From Verrucomicrobiia bacterium (GTDB lineage Bacteria; Verrucomicrobiota; Verrucomicrobiia; Verrucomicrobiales; Akkermansiaceae): a stretch of DNA of 64,000 nucleotides. The notes below the pieces were generated by a model. It ran no database searches, had not been told where the DNA came from, and saw only the letters and a list, made by a program, of their open reading frames with translations. This document shows, piece after piece, positions 1 through 10,416 of the stretch; the first letter of the stretch is position 1; the number at the start of each line of letters is the position of its first letter. Made by a program: the position numbers and the translations under genes. The DNA is taken from the NCBI GenBank assembly GCA_030431475.1, contig JAUIJD010000016.1, forward strand, positions 24,347 to 88,346, given 5' to 3'.

Positions 1-1
1 A

Positions 2-190
2 ACCAAATCGAAGTCGCAGCTCAAGGAGACGCTGGGGGCCATCGCCACCCAGCACGAGAACCAGCCGGTCCGCGTCCGCGGCGACGCCACGACCCCCTTC
101 CAGCGCATCGTGGAGGTCATCGACACCTGCCAGCAGGCCGGCATCTGGAATATTTCCTTCGCAACCCAGAAGCCCGAGGGCGCTGAATAG
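2..190 (+). CDS. ExbD/TolR family biopolymer transporter, C-terminal fragment (truncated by window start)
   Basis: Open frame from window edge ending ...LKETLGAIATQHENQPVRVRGDATTPFQRIVEVIDTCQQAGIWNISFATQKPEGAE*; resembles the ExbD/TolR C-terminal fold pattern. Confidence 0.7.
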   Translation, partial: TKSKSQLKETLGAIATQHENQPVRVRGDATTPFQRIVEVIDTCQQAGIWNISFATQKPEGAE

Positions 191-248
191 GAAACGGCCC
201 CGCCCTCCGGCGGCTTGCAAATCGGCCGTGGATCCCGACACTCCCGCC

Positions 249-2621
249 ATGCTCCGCCTTCTGCCACTGCTGCTGCTTCCGGCCGCCCTGATCGCTCAGG
301 AAGCGCCGCGGGCCCAGCCCGTCGACCCCCGGCTGGAGCGCAACACCGCGGTCGATTCCTTCCAGCACGGGCGGAACGTCTACGAATCGGCCAAACGCTC
401 CGGCGGCGCCGTCCAGCAGGACCTCTACCAGCGTGCGATCGATATCTTCGGCCGCTACCTCAACGATTTCCCCAATCACGCCAACGCCGAAGCGGCCTGG
501 TGGTATCTCGGCGAGTCCTACTACGCGGTCGGCCGCGTCGAGGACGCCAAACGCTGCTTCCACTCGTTGCTGAACCGCTTCGGACGCGGACGCTACGCCG
601 CCGCCGCCGCCTACAAGCTCGGCGCCGATCACTTCAACAACCGCCAGTACGCGCTCGCCGCCACCCTTTTCGACAAGCTCGCGACCATCGCGACCAAGCC
701 GACCGAGCGCCATCGCGGCCTCTACTACGCCGGTCTGAGCTACGAGCTGATGGGGCGCGCCCGGCAGGCGAAGACGTACTACCGCCAGCTCCTCGACGAC
801 CCGGCGAACCCCTACATCCACAAGGCCCGCATCGCCCTCGGAAAACTCCTCGCCGCCGATGCCCAGCTCGACGAGGCCCTGCGCCTGCTCGACCAGGTGG
901 CCGTCTCGAGGGCCGCGCTGAAGGTCCGCGGCGAGGCGGCGCTCCACGCCGGTGCGGTGGCCGCACGCCTGGGCGATTCGGAGCGTTCGGACCTCTACTT
1001 CAATCTCATCCTCAAGACCCCGGGCATGGAGGAATACCGCCCCGACGCCCAGATCGCGATGATGGCCGCCCGCTTCGACCAGAAGCGCTACGACGAGGTC
1101 GTCCGCATCTTCCAGCGCAGCACCGAGCGCAGCGAGGGCGAGCGGGAGGCCAAGCGTCTGATGCTCGCGGCGCGGGCCTTCATGATGCTCGATCGCAACG
1201 CCGACGCGCTGCCGCTGTTCCGGGAGGTCGAGCGCCTTCAACCGCCGGAGTCGCAGCAGGCCTTCGACGCCACCTACTTCCGACTGCTCTGCTTCTATCG
1301 CATCGAGGGCCGCCACGTGCTCGACCAGGTCGAGGCCTTTCTCCAGCTCTACCGCAAGCAGCACCCGCGCGATCCGAAGATCCACACCGCGCTGCTGATG
1401 AAGGCCGAAACCCTCTACGCCGAGGGCAAGCCGACCGAGGCCGCCGACGCCTACCGCGACATCGACCCGGCCGCCATCTCGGAGAAGAACCGCCGGGGCA
1501 TGCTCTACCAACGCGGTCGCTGCCTCGATGAAGCCGGCGATTCGGCCGGCGCCGCCGCCTCGCTCAGCGCCTTCATCGAAGGCTACCCGGACGACCCGCG
1601 GGTCCCGGTCGCCCGCGCCGCCCGCGGCCGCGCCCTCGCCGCCACCGGCTCGACCGGCAAGGCGCTCGAGGACTTCAACTACCTCATCGAGAAAGCCGAG
1701 GATCCCGAGCTGCTCAGTCTCGCCTACCTCGAGAGCGCCGACATCCACAAGCAGCGCAGCGAACTCGACGCCATGGTTTCCCGCTATCTCGAGTTCCTCG
1801 AGAAAGTTCCCGGGCGCGAGAAGGCCGCCAGTGCCAAGGCCTCCTACTGGGCCGGCTGGGGTCTCGTGAAAACCGACCGCGGAACCGACGCCATCCCCCA
1901 TCTCCAGCAGGCGCGCGAACTCGCCCCCCAGCTCTACGAAAAACACGCCGGCCTGCTGCTCTGCCTCGTCCACCTCGCCGAGAAGAACCCCACGCCCCTG
2001 ATCGAGGAAGTCGGCAAGGCGATCGAGAAGAACTACTCCGCCGACCTGCCCGAGCCGCTCATCCGCTGGGCCGCCGACCAGGCCTTCAATGCCGGTGACT
2101 ACCGCAACGCCGCCCGCTTCTACGACCTCATCGCCGACGACAGCAATCCCGAGCTCGTGGTCAAGGAGGTCTGGCGTTTCCTCGGCAAGGCGCGCATCCG
2201 CTCCGGCGATCCCGCGGGAGCGCTGATGGCCATCGAACACGCCCTCAACGCCGAGCAGGAACCGGGTTGGCGCGCCGACGCGCTCGCCGACAAGGGCCAG
2301 GCACTGCTCAACCTCAAGAAGTTCGACGAAGCGACCCAGGCGATCGAGGACGGCCTCGCGCTTCGCCCGGAGGGTCGCATCGGCGCCAGCCTCCTCCTCA
2401 TCCGGGGCGACATCCTGATGGCCACCGGCCAACCGGCGGAAGCCGTGCGTTCCTACATCGTCCCGGTCGAGCTGATGGACGACAGCGACCGGGTGGTCAA
2501 ACCGAAGGCCCTGCACAAGCTCATCGCCGCCCTCGAGCAGACCGGCAAAACGCAGGACGCCGAGAAGTACCGCCAGGAACTCCAGCGGAAGTATCCGAAC
2601 TGGAAAGCGGAGAAGGAGTAA
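249..2621 (+). CDS. Exported tetratricopeptide-repeat protein
   Basis: Signal-peptide-like MLRLLPLLLLPAALIAQ followed by many TPR-like helical repeats; ORF 228..2621, start taken at the Met before the signal peptide. Confidence 0.85.
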   Translation: MLRLLPLLLLPAALIAQEAPRAQPVDPRLERNTAVDSFQHGRNVYESAKRSGGAVQQDLYQRAIDIFGRYLNDFPNHANAEAAWWYLGESYYAVGRVEDAKRCFHSLLNRFGRGRYAAAAAYKLGADHFNNRQYALAATLFDKLATIATKPTERHRGLYYAGLSYELMGRARQAKTYYRQLLDDPANPYIHKARIALGKLLAADAQLDEALRLLDQVAVSRAALKVRGEAALHAGAVAARLGDSERSDLYFNLILKTPGMEEYRPDAQIAMMAARFDQKRYDEVVRIFQRSTERSEGEREAKRLMLAARAFMMLDRNADALPLFREVERLQPPESQQAFDATYFRLLCFYRIEGRHVLDQVEAFLQLYRKQHPRDPKIHTALLMKAETLYAEGKPTEAADAYRDIDPAAISEKNRRGMLYQRGRCLDEAGDSAGAAASLSAFIEGYPDDPRVPVARAARGRALAATGSTGKALEDFNYLIEKAEDPELLSLAYLESADIHKQRSELDAMVSRYLEFLEKVPGREKAASAKASYWAGWGLVKTDRGTDAIPHLQQARELAPQLYEKHAGLLLCLVHLAEKNPTPLIEEVGKAIEKNYSADLPEPLIRWAADQAFNAGDYRNAARFYDLIADDSNPELVVKEVWRFLGKARIRSGDPAGALMAIEHALNAEQEPGWRADALADKGQALLNLKKFDEATQAIEDGLALRPEGRIGASLLLIRGDILMATGQPAEAVRSYIVPVELMDDSDRVVKPKALHKLIAALEQTGKTQDAEKYRQELQRKYPNWKAEKE

Positions 2622-2646
2622 GCGAGCATCCGGACCGTCCGGCGTT

Positions 2647-3852
2647 TCAGCTCTTGAGAAGCATCCATCCCGTCCCCACCGCGGCGGCGAGGATCAAGCC
2701 GATGGCGAGGGTGCCGACGATGCGGTCCACACCGGTTTCGCGCGGGCGCCGCGCCGAGGATGAACTCGGGAACACGGCGAAGGCATAGGCCATCCCGGCC
2801 AGCACCCCGCCCCCGTGGGCGCCGTTGTCGATCGGGAGGAACGGCACCGCCCCGATGGCCGCGGTCAGAAGCAGACCGGCGAGCAGTCGCCGCCGCGAAC
2901 TGGTCGGGACCAGGCGCCGGTGCATCCATTCGAAGACCAACAAAAAGCCCAGCATGCCGAGCAGGCCACCCGATGCCCCGAGCGACGGCCGGTCGGGCAT
3001 GAACATCGCCGACGCCTCACCTCCGATCCACGCCGCGAGCACGAAGACGATCGCCACGTGCGGCCACCGCGCGAGAAGCTCCATCCGCCGCCCGAGGTAG
3101 GCGAGCGCCGCGACGTTGAAAATGAAGTGAATCAACCCGCCGTGCAGGAACGGCGCCGTAGCCAGCCGCCACCAGTCGGCCGGCCGGCCGCCTTCCTTGA
3201 CCAGGCCGGCCGCATCGACCTGATCGAAGGCATTCGCCGCCGACAACGGCAGCGGGCTGAGCAGCTGCACCAGGCCCACCACGGCGATCAGCACCATCAA
3301 CCCCCGCGTGACCGGTGCCTTCTGCTGCATCAGCCAGGTCTCGAATCGCAGCCCCTCGACATCCACCTCCATCTCCCCGGACTGCCAGCGCCGGGCGCGG
3401 CTCAGACGCTTGCGGCCCTGATACCAGGGAAAGAATCCGAGCATCAGGAACAACACCACCGCCAGCCCCAGCGGCCCGAATCCGAGCACCGCATTTCCGG
3501 TGATGAGGGAATAGAGCCCGAACAGGCCGAGCACGCCGCCGAAAATCATCATCTGCCGCCGACCCTCATCGATCTCCCACAGCGCCCAACGAATGCGCGC
3601 CTCCTTCAGCGCCGGGTGGAGTTCGGGCAACTCCTCGGGCAGCACCACATGCTCGTGGCGCGGCGTCCATACCAGGTCGACCCTCGCGCCGGCGTCATCA
3701 ACGATCGCCGCCGCCAGTTCCTCAAAGCTTCCACACGTGGTGCGGTTTCCCCGGCGGTCCACCCAGCCCCATCCCTCCCCGGCCCGGGGAAAGGCCTCCG
3801 GCCGCGCCCAGATCGGGAGCTCGGACGAGGAAGAGGTCGTCATGTCATCCAT
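2647..3852 (-). CDS. Rhomboid family intramembrane serine protease
   Basis: Several TM segments, GASGGLLGMLGF catalytic-Ser motif, H in HFIFNVAALAYLG and NGAHGGGVLAGM; start codon uncertain. Confidence 0.88.
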   Translation of the reverse strand: MDDMTTSSSSELPIWARPEAFPRAGEGWGWVDRRGNRTTCGSFEELAAAIVDDAGARVDLVWTPRHEHVVLPEELPELHPALKEARIRWALWEIDEGRRQMMIFGGVLGLFGLYSLITGNAVLGFGPLGLAVVLFLMLGFFPWYQGRKRLSRARRWQSGEMEVDVEGLRFETWLMQQKAPVTRGLMVLIAVVGLVQLLSPLPLSAANAFDQVDAAGLVKEGGRPADWWRLATAPFLHGGLIHFIFNVAALAYLGRRMELLARWPHVAIVFVLAAWIGGEASAMFMPDRPSLGASGGLLGMLGFLLVFEWMHRRLVPTSSRRRLLAGLLLTAAIGAVPFLPIDNGAHGGGVLAGMAYAFAVFPSSSSARRPRETGVDRIVGTLAIGLILAAAVGTGWMLLKS

Positions 3853-3935
3853 CGAAGCGTCTCCAAATCCGCGACCTGTCCGCACAAAAAAGGGCGCGCC
3901 GACGCGCGCCCCGTGAAAAGTCGATCCGCGCCGCC

Positions 3936-4550
3936 TCAGGGCTGCTCGGCGTCTTCCTCGGCCGGCGCGTCGCCCTCTTCGGTGCCACCCTCGGCATCCG
4001 TGGTTCCGGCGTCTTCGGGCGTTGTACCGTCGGCCGCGTCCTCGGAGGGCTCGGAAGCATCCGCGCCTTCTTCTTCCACCGGGGTCTCCGTGGCGGTGTC
4101 CTCGGCCTCGCCATCGGTCTCGTCGGCGGACGTCGATTCGAGTTGTCCCTCAAGCGATTCCTCGAGCGAGGGCGTGTCCCCCTCGTCGTCGGCGGCCTCT
4201 TCTTCCGGCGTCTCCTCGGCCGGGGTGGCGGACTGTTCCTCCGCGGCGGGCTCCTCGGCGGTCAGCGACGAGAGGTTGTCACGGTCGTTCCGCTTCGCGA
4301 AGAGAATCGCCAGCGTGAGGGTCAGGATGAAGAAGAGCGATCCCAGATAGACGGTGCCCTTCTGCAGGACGTTGGTCGTGCGGGCGCCGAACATCTGGTC
4401 GGTCATGCCCGAACCGAAGGCGGCCCCGAGGCCTTCCTGCTTCGGCCGTTGCATCAGGATCAGGAGGCTCATCAGCAGCGCCGTAATGACGAAGACGATG
4501 AGCAGCAGGTTGATGCTGATCGTGAGCCAGTCGGTGGAGGCGAGAATCAT
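3936..4550 (-). CDS. secG: Preprotein translocase subunit SecG with long acidic C-terminal tail
   Basis: Two TM segments with MQRPKQEGLGAAFGSGMTDQMFGARTTNVLQKGT typical of SecG, then ~115 aa Glu/Asp/Thr/Ala-rich tail. Confidence 0.9.
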   Translation of the reverse strand: MILASTDWLTISINLLLIVFVITALLMSLLILMQRPKQEGLGAAFGSGMTDQMFGARTTNVLQKGTVYLGSLFFILTLTLAILFAKRNDRDNLSSLTAEEPAAEEQSATPAEETPEEEAADDEGDTPSLEESLEGQLESTSADETDGEAEDTATETPVEEEGADASEPSEDAADGTTPEDAGTTDAEGGTEEGDAPAEEDAEQP

Positions 4551-4617
4551 GGGGGCGGGAAACTGTCAGAGGGTCCCGGGGATGTAAAGCGGGCTTTTGC
4601 CCGGGAAATGCGCCGCC

Positions 4618-4965
4618 TCAGCGCCCGGACCGGACCACCCGGTTGTGCTCGTCGAGCACCAGTTTCACCGGCTCGACCGGCGTCTCCGAAAGCGCGAAGG
4701 CCATGATGGTGAGCCGCTCGCCCTGCTTGATCCGGTTGGCCGCCCCGCCATTGATCAGGATCCTGCCGGTACCCGGGTCGCCGGGCAGCACGTAGGTCTC
4801 CAGCCGGGCCGTGGTGTCGATCGACGCCACCAGCACCTTCTCCCCAGGCCACAGGTCGGCCTCCTCCATCAGATCCCTCGGGATCTCGATGCTGCCCTCG
4901 TATTCGACGATCGAGTCGGTCACGACCGCACGATAGAGCTTGGATTTGAGCACCTGTCGGAGCAT
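4618..4965 (-). CDS. panD: Aspartate 1-decarboxylase
   Basis: MLRQVLKSKLYRAVVTDSIVEYEGSIEIPRDLMEEADLWPGEKV with Gly-Ser processing site, INGGAAN, GERLTIMAF; ORF extends upstream, start placed at MLRQ. Confidence 0.93.
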   Translation of the reverse strand: MLRQVLKSKLYRAVVTDSIVEYEGSIEIPRDLMEEADLWPGEKVLVASIDTTARLETYVLPGDPGTGRILINGGAANRIKQGERLTIMAFALSETPVEPVKLVLDEHNRVVRSGR

Positions 4966-5033
4966 GGCGCCGGGAACGAACCACCCGCGCCGCCACCGGT
5001 CAAGCGCCAAGCCCGGCCGGAATCCTGACACGC

Positions 5034-6122
5034 ATGCTTGAAATAATCGCCCGTTCCGCTTCGCTTATTCTCCCCGTGAAAGCCCTCCTTCTGCTCCCGG
5101 TGCTCCTGTTGCCCGCCTACGGAAACCAGGCCGCCTTCCTCCGCAAGGCCGAGCAGTGGATGGCCTCCACCGAGGCCTCCAAACGCCAGGCCGCCTACCG
5201 CTCGTGGCTGCAGATGGGCCCCGACGCGATGCCGAAATACGAAGAGGCCCTCGAGGACTCCCGGGATTTCCACGAAGGCGCCATCGACAAGCTCTGCTCG
5301 GGCTCGCGGAACCAGCCGAATCCGTACGCCGACCACGACCTGGCGGCCGATGAACTCGAGTCCGAGCGGGAGCGTGTGATCCCGCTGATCCGGACCGACT
5401 GGAAGAAGGACTCCAAGAAGATCGCGATGCTGCGCAACGAGATGGAGGACCTCGAAAGCCTCTTCGAAAAGGTGGCCAAAACCGCCGGGGTCGAGACCGG
5501 GACCTTCGACCGCGCCGTCGACGGCCACCTCGAGGCGCTCTTCGAGGTCCGGCGGGAACTCGAGCGCTTCGACGACGACGCCGACAGCAAGGAACTCTCG
5601 GACGACGAGCTCCGCAGCCTGGTCCTCGAGGACCACCTCGAAGCCGCCCACCTGCGCAAACTCCAGCGGCGCTTCCAGCGGACCCGCGACGCGATCGACG
5701 CCCACAACGCCGCCGAGAAGGCCAATGCCGAGGCCCCGCGCTGGGCGAGCGCGCCGATGAAGGACTTCGCCACCACCCTGAACCACGAGCGGCTCATCCT
5801 CGGGCTCGGCCCGTTCCGGCTTGAGGAGAAGCTCTCCGATGCCGCCAAGGGCCACTCGAAGGACATGGCCAGCCTGGGCTTCTTCGCCCACGAGTCCCCC
5901 GTGCCCGGAAAGAAGACGCCGTGGGACCGTGCGCGCAAGGCCGGCTTCCAGGGCAACGCCAGCGGCGAGAACATCTACATGGGCTCGACCGACCCGCAGG
6001 CCGCCTACCACGCGTGGTTCGCCTCCGACGGCCACCGCTTCATCATGATGGCCTCGGGCCCCAACGTCCTCGGCGTCGGCATCTCCGGCAAGCACTGGAC
6101 GATGATGACAGGGAAGCAGTGA
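5034..6122 (+). CDS. CAP (SCP/PR-1) domain secreted protein
   Basis: C-terminal LNHERLILGLGPFRLEEKLSDAAKGHSKDM..GFFAHESP..GENIYMGSTDPQAAYHAWFASDGHR typical of CAP domains; start uncertain. Confidence 0.88.
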   Translation: MLEIIARSASLILPVKALLLLPVLLLPAYGNQAAFLRKAEQWMASTEASKRQAAYRSWLQMGPDAMPKYEEALEDSRDFHEGAIDKLCSGSRNQPNPYADHDLAADELESERERVIPLIRTDWKKDSKKIAMLRNEMEDLESLFEKVAKTAGVETGTFDRAVDGHLEALFEVRRELERFDDDADSKELSDDELRSLVLEDHLEAAHLRKLQRRFQRTRDAIDAHNAAEKANAEAPRWASAPMKDFATTLNHERLILGLGPFRLEEKLSDAAKGHSKDMASLGFFAHESPVPGKKTPWDRARKAGFQGNASGENIYMGSTDPQAAYHAWFASDGHRFIMMASGPNVLGVGISGKHWTMMTGKQ

Positions 6123-6220
6123 GCGCCGCCACCCCCACGAATCCCTGAAACCCCGGCAGGACCCGCCGTCGCAGGTGTGATTCGACATCGGCCCGTTCCC
6201 TGCTTCACTGGGGCCGACCG

Positions 6221-8947
6221 ATGACTCTCTCGAAACGCGAACAACTCCGCCTGCAGGGCTTCGACCTGATCGATGACAACCTGCAGTTCCTCATCGACTG
6301 TCTCACCGACGCCCTGCGGGCGCTCGGCGAGGACGAGCTGGTCCGCTACATGCCCTGGTCCGGCAAGGTGCCCGAGGACATGCCGCCCGAAGGCCTGCAG
6401 CAGCTCTACTCGATCGGCTTCCAGCTGCTCAACATGGTCGAGGAGCGCGTCGCCGCCGCCATCCGCCGCGAGCGCGAGAAAACGCTCGGCGCCGAGTCGA
6501 TCCGGGGCCTCTGGCCGCGGGCCCTCAAGGACATGGGAGATCTCGGGCTGTCCCCGGAGGAAATCATCGACGTGCTCGGCGACGTCGACGTGCAACCGGT
6601 CCTGACCGCGCACCCGACCGAAGCCAAGCGCAGCTCCGTCCGCGAACGCCACCGCGCCCTCTACGACGACCTCGTCCGCTCGGAGTACCCGAAATACACC
6701 GAGCGCGAGCGCCGGCGGATCCGCGAGAAGATCGTCACCTCGCTCGAGACCCTGTGGCGCACGGGGGAGATCCACCTCGTCCGGCCCGATGTGTTCCGCG
6801 AGCTGCGCGATGCCATCCACTACCTCCGCGACCTCTTCCCGGCAGCGCTCGACCGCCTGGATCTCCACTTCACCGAAGCGTGGCGGGACGCCGGCTTCCC
6901 GGTCTCCCTGCTTCGCTCCGCCGGCAACATCCCCCACCTTTCCTTCGGCACCTGGATCGGCGGCGACCGCGACGGCCACCCGCTGGTCACCCCCGAGGTC
7001 ACCCGCAAGGCGCTCGGCATGCTCCGCACCGGCGCCCTGCAGCTGCTCCACCGCGAGCTGACCCAGCTGGCCACCCAGCTGACCCTCTCGCGCCACCTCA
7101 ACGAGGTTCCCGAGAACCTCGAACAACGCATCGACGAGCTGTCCTTCGTCCTCGGCGACGAAACCGTCGCCAACGAACTCCACACCCGCTTCCACGAGGA
7201 GCCGTGGCGCCATCTCGTCGGCCTGATGGCCGCCCGCATCCGGCGCCAGATCGACGGCCACCCGGGCTACCCCGCCCCGTCGTCGCTGCTCGGCGACATC
7301 GACCTGCTCTCGGAGACCATCCGGGGCACCGGCTGCACGCTCATCGAGGAACAGTACCTGCGCCCGCTGCGCCACAAGCTCGACCTCTTCGGCTTCCACC
7401 TCGCCACCCTCGACATCCGTCAGAACTCGGAATTCCACGACCAGGCGATCTCCCAGCTCCTCACCGCCGCCGGCATCGAGGACGGCGAGAACTACGCCTC
7501 CTGGCCCGAGGAGAAGCGCGTCGAGTTCCTCAGCCGCGAGCTCGAGTCCCCGCGCCCCTTCCTCCACGACTCCGCCCGCGCCGGCGAGCAGACTGAGCTG
7601 GTGCTCGATGCCTACCGCGTGCTGGTCCGCCACCGTCGCCACCACAAGAACCGCGGCCTCGGGGCCCTCATCGTCTCGATGACCCGGCAGCTCTCCGACC
7701 TGCTCGGCGTCTTCCTCCTCGCCCGCGAGGCCGGACTCACCGAGGAAAAGAACGGCGGCCTCACCTGTCCGCTGGAAGTCGTTCCGCTCTTCGAGACCAT
7801 GGACGACCTCGAGCGGGCGCCCGGCATCCTCGCCGCCTATCTCGAACATCCCGTGGTCAAACGCCGGGGCACCGACGTCCAGCAGGTCATGCTCGGCTAC
7901 TCGGACTCGAACAAGGACTGCGGCATCCTGACCGCCGCCTGGTCGCTCCACCGCGCCCAGGAGGAACTCAGCAAGGTCGGCCGCGACCACGAGGTGAAGC
8001 TGCGCTTCTTCCACGGCCGCGGCGGCACCATCTCCCGCGGAGCCGGCCCGACCCACTGGTTCATGGCCGCGCTGCCGCACGGCTCACTCTCCGGCGGTTT
8101 CCGCATGACCGAGCAGGGCGAAACGATCGCGCAGAAATACGCCAACCTCGCCAACGCCACCTACCACCTTGAGCTGCTGCTCGCCGGGGCCGCCTTCACC
8201 ACCGCCGGCCACCGCCGGACCCCGGCGACGGAGGACCCCGCCGAGGCCCTCTTCCCGGCGCTTTCGGATGCCAGCCAGAAGGCCTATCGCGAGCTGCTCC
8301 ACGCCGACGGCTTCATCGAGTTCTACCGGCAGGTCACGCCCATCGATGCCCTGGAAAACTCGCGCATCGGTTCGCGCCCCGCCCGCCGCACCGGCAAGAA
8401 AGGCCACTCGATTTCCGACCTGCGCGCCATCCCGTGGGTCTTCTCCTGGACCCAGGCGCGCTTCTACCTGCCCGGCTGGTTCGGCGTCGGCACCGCGCTC
8501 CAGACGCTGCGGACGGAAAACCCCGGGGACTTCGATCGCCTCAAGGCCGCCGTTCCGGAGTCGAACTTCCTCTCCTACATCCTCACCAACGTCGAAACCA
8601 ACCTCGCCTCCGCCAACCTCGACCTGATGAACCGCTACGCCGCCCTGGTGGACGATGAGGAACTGCGCGAGCGTTTCATGGAGCGCATCATCACCGAGTT
8701 CCACCGCACCAAGGAGTATCTCGCCGAGCTCTTCAACGGCGACATGCACCAGCGACGCCCGCGGATGGCCAAGACCCTCGACATCCGCGAGGAACCGCTC
8801 CGCGTGCTCCACCACCAGCAGGTCGCGCTGCTCACCGAATGGCGAGCGCTGCTGGCCGAGGGCAAGGAGGCACAGGCCGACGACCTTTTCCCGAAGCTCC
8901 TGCTCTCCATCAACGCCATCGCCTCCGGCCTCAGGACCACGGGCTAA
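6221..8947 (+). CDS. ppc: Phosphoenolpyruvate carboxylase
   Basis: 908 aa with VLTAHPTEAKR, GGDRDGHP, LGYSDSNKDCG, FFHGRGGTISRG motifs. Confidence 0.97.
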   Translation: MTLSKREQLRLQGFDLIDDNLQFLIDCLTDALRALGEDELVRYMPWSGKVPEDMPPEGLQQLYSIGFQLLNMVEERVAAAIRREREKTLGAESIRGLWPRALKDMGDLGLSPEEIIDVLGDVDVQPVLTAHPTEAKRSSVRERHRALYDDLVRSEYPKYTERERRRIREKIVTSLETLWRTGEIHLVRPDVFRELRDAIHYLRDLFPAALDRLDLHFTEAWRDAGFPVSLLRSAGNIPHLSFGTWIGGDRDGHPLVTPEVTRKALGMLRTGALQLLHRELTQLATQLTLSRHLNEVPENLEQRIDELSFVLGDETVANELHTRFHEEPWRHLVGLMAARIRRQIDGHPGYPAPSSLLGDIDLLSETIRGTGCTLIEEQYLRPLRHKLDLFGFHLATLDIRQNSEFHDQAISQLLTAAGIEDGENYASWPEEKRVEFLSRELESPRPFLHDSARAGEQTELVLDAYRVLVRHRRHHKNRGLGALIVSMTRQLSDLLGVFLLAREAGLTEEKNGGLTCPLEVVPLFETMDDLERAPGILAAYLEHPVVKRRGTDVQQVMLGYSDSNKDCGILTAAWSLHRAQEELSKVGRDHEVKLRFFHGRGGTISRGAGPTHWFMAALPHGSLSGGFRMTEQGETIAQKYANLANATYHLELLLAGAAFTTAGHRRTPATEDPAEALFPALSDASQKAYRELLHADGFIEFYRQVTPIDALENSRIGSRPARRTGKKGHSISDLRAIPWVFSWTQARFYLPGWFGVGTALQTLRTENPGDFDRLKAAVPESNFLSYILTNVETNLASANLDLMNRYAALVDDEELRERFMERIITEFHRTKEYLAELFNGDMHQRRPRMAKTLDIREEPLRVLHHQQVALLTEWRALLAEGKEAQADDLFPKLLLSINAIASGLRTTG

Positions 8948-9028
8948 GCTCCAGGCGATCCGGAAACCGACCGCGCGACCCCGGTCGCGCCCCGGAGCAC
9001 CGGATGTTCGAAACCGACCGCTTCCAAC

Positions 9029-9688
9029 TTGAAAGTCCTCATCACCGCCGGCCCGACCCGCGAACCGCTCGATCCGGTCCGCTACCTGACGAACCGCTCG
9101 TCCGGCAAGATGGGCTATGCGCTGGCCGCGGCCTTCGCCGACGCCGGTCATCACGTGCTGCTCGTCTCCGGACCCACCGACATCGACATTCCACCCGGCA
9201 TCGATTTCGTTCCCGTCGAAACGGCCTCCGAGATGCACGACGCCGTCCGCCGGCATCTCTTCCGCATGGACGCCGCCATCTTCGCCGCCGCGGTCGCCGA
9301 CTACCGGCCCGCCACCGTGGCCGGGGAGAAGATCAAGAAGAGCGGGGAGGAACTCGTCCTCAAGCTGGTCCGCAACCCCGACATCCTCGGCGAGGCCCGC
9401 GACAAGATGAACTTCGAGGGGATCCTCGTCGGCTTCGCCGCCGAAACCGAGAACCTCGAGGCCAACGCCCGGGACAAGCTGAAGCGCAAGCGCTGCGACC
9501 TCATCGTCGCCAACGACGTCTCCAAGCCCGGCATCGGCTTCGACTCCGACCGCAACGAACTCCTGCTCGTCTTCCCCGAGCACACCGCCGCCCTTCCCGA
9601 AGACGAGAAGCACCACCTCGCCCGCCACCTCGTCAAGGAGGTCGAACTGCTCGCGGCGACGAGGAGTGGCGCTTTCCAAGCGCCATGA
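9029..9688 (+). CDS. coaB: Phosphopantothenate--cysteine ligase (CoaB)
   Basis: MKVLITAGPTREPLDPVRYLTNRSSGKMG, AAAVADYRP, KIKK, LVGFAAET, VANDVSKPGIGFDSDRNEL; C-terminus is read from a palindromic repeat. Confidence 0.92.
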   Translation: MKVLITAGPTREPLDPVRYLTNRSSGKMGYALAAAFADAGHHVLLVSGPTDIDIPPGIDFVPVETASEMHDAVRRHLFRMDAAIFAAAVADYRPATVAGEKIKKSGEELVLKLVRNPDILGEARDKMNFEGILVGFAAETENLEANARDKLKRKRCDLIVANDVSKPGIGFDSDRNELLLVFPEHTAALPEDEKHHLARHLVKEVELLAATRSGAFQAP

Positions 9689-9780
9689 GCCGGGTAGGCG
9701 GCTTTCGAGCCGCCGGTCCAAACGGGGCGATCCGGAGATCACCCACCCGACCATCATGGCTCCTGCAAGGAGCCACTCCT
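9664..9780. repeat. Multi-hairpin palindromic repeat, family A copy 1
   Basis: GGAGTGGCGCTTTCCAAGCGCCATGAGCCGGGTAGGCGGCTTTCGAGCCGCCGG ... GGCTCCTGCAAGGAGCCACTCC; shares GGAGTGGCGC..GCGCCATGAGCCGGGT with 30908 and 35996. Confidence 0.9.
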
Positions 9781-9859
9781 TGCCCGCTGCCCGCCCGCCG
9801 CTCATCCTCCGTTCATCTCAAGACCCCGCTCCATCCGGCCTTCCCCGAAGGCCACGCCC

Positions 9860-10324
9860 TTGATCTTCCCGTGCCGGAGACGTGTCTCCCTCTGGTGGTG
9901 GTTGTGGGGAATTGCAACAGCAGGCATCGCGATTCACCACTTCATCGAGTTCCTCGAAGAACACAGCGCATACAACATCGTGTTCTCTGCAATCTGGGCC
10001 GTATGCATTCCCGCAACGGTCCTCCGTATCCGTCAGGAGTCCCACCGACCCTTCATCATTCTCACCCACACAGCCGGCTATGGCCAGCGGTGTGATGCAT
10101 ACGGATTGGTGGCCTTTCCCGAAGTCGTGGAAGCTACGGAAACCGCGAGTTCTCTGAAGATCCGTCATGTAAAAAAGGGTTGGCGTGCCCACTCCAATCC
10201 CACGATTCCCCGCCACCAGTTCGCCGCCGAGGACTGGGAGCAGATCGTCTCCATCCTCCTCGACCGCATCCGCAGCCAGTCGCCCGACGCCACGATCCGC
10301 ACCGCTCTCCACCCCGAGGGCTGA
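9860..10324 (+). CDS. Hypothetical membrane-anchored protein
   Basis: 154 aa ORF with two N-terminal hydrophobic segments; no recognised family. Confidence 0.6.
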   Translation: MIFPCRRRVSLWWWLWGIATAGIAIHHFIEFLEEHSAYNIVFSAIWAVCIPATVLRIRQESHRPFIILTHTAGYGQRCDAYGLVAFPEVVEATETASSLKIRHVKKGWRAHSNPTIPRHQFAAEDWEQIVSILLDRIRSQSPDATIRTALHPEG

Positions 10325-10363
10325 CAATCCCCCTCGTCCGCAGCGAATCGCGTCCGAGCCGCT

Positions 10364-10398
10364 GTCATTCGACATTTGTCATTTATCATTCGTCATTG
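10364..10398 (+). repeat. Heptad array (GTCATTC type)
   Basis: GTCATTC GACATTT GTCATTT ATCATTC GTCATTG, five exact 7-nt units. Confidence 0.8.
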
Positions 10399-10416
10399 GA
10401 GGCACAGCCTTCCCGC

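Noticed and set aside
117-2516. 799-aa minus-strand ORF opposite the TPR gene
   Set aside because: Low-complexity Gly/Val/Glu/Arg composition; the plus frame has a signal peptide and TPR units.
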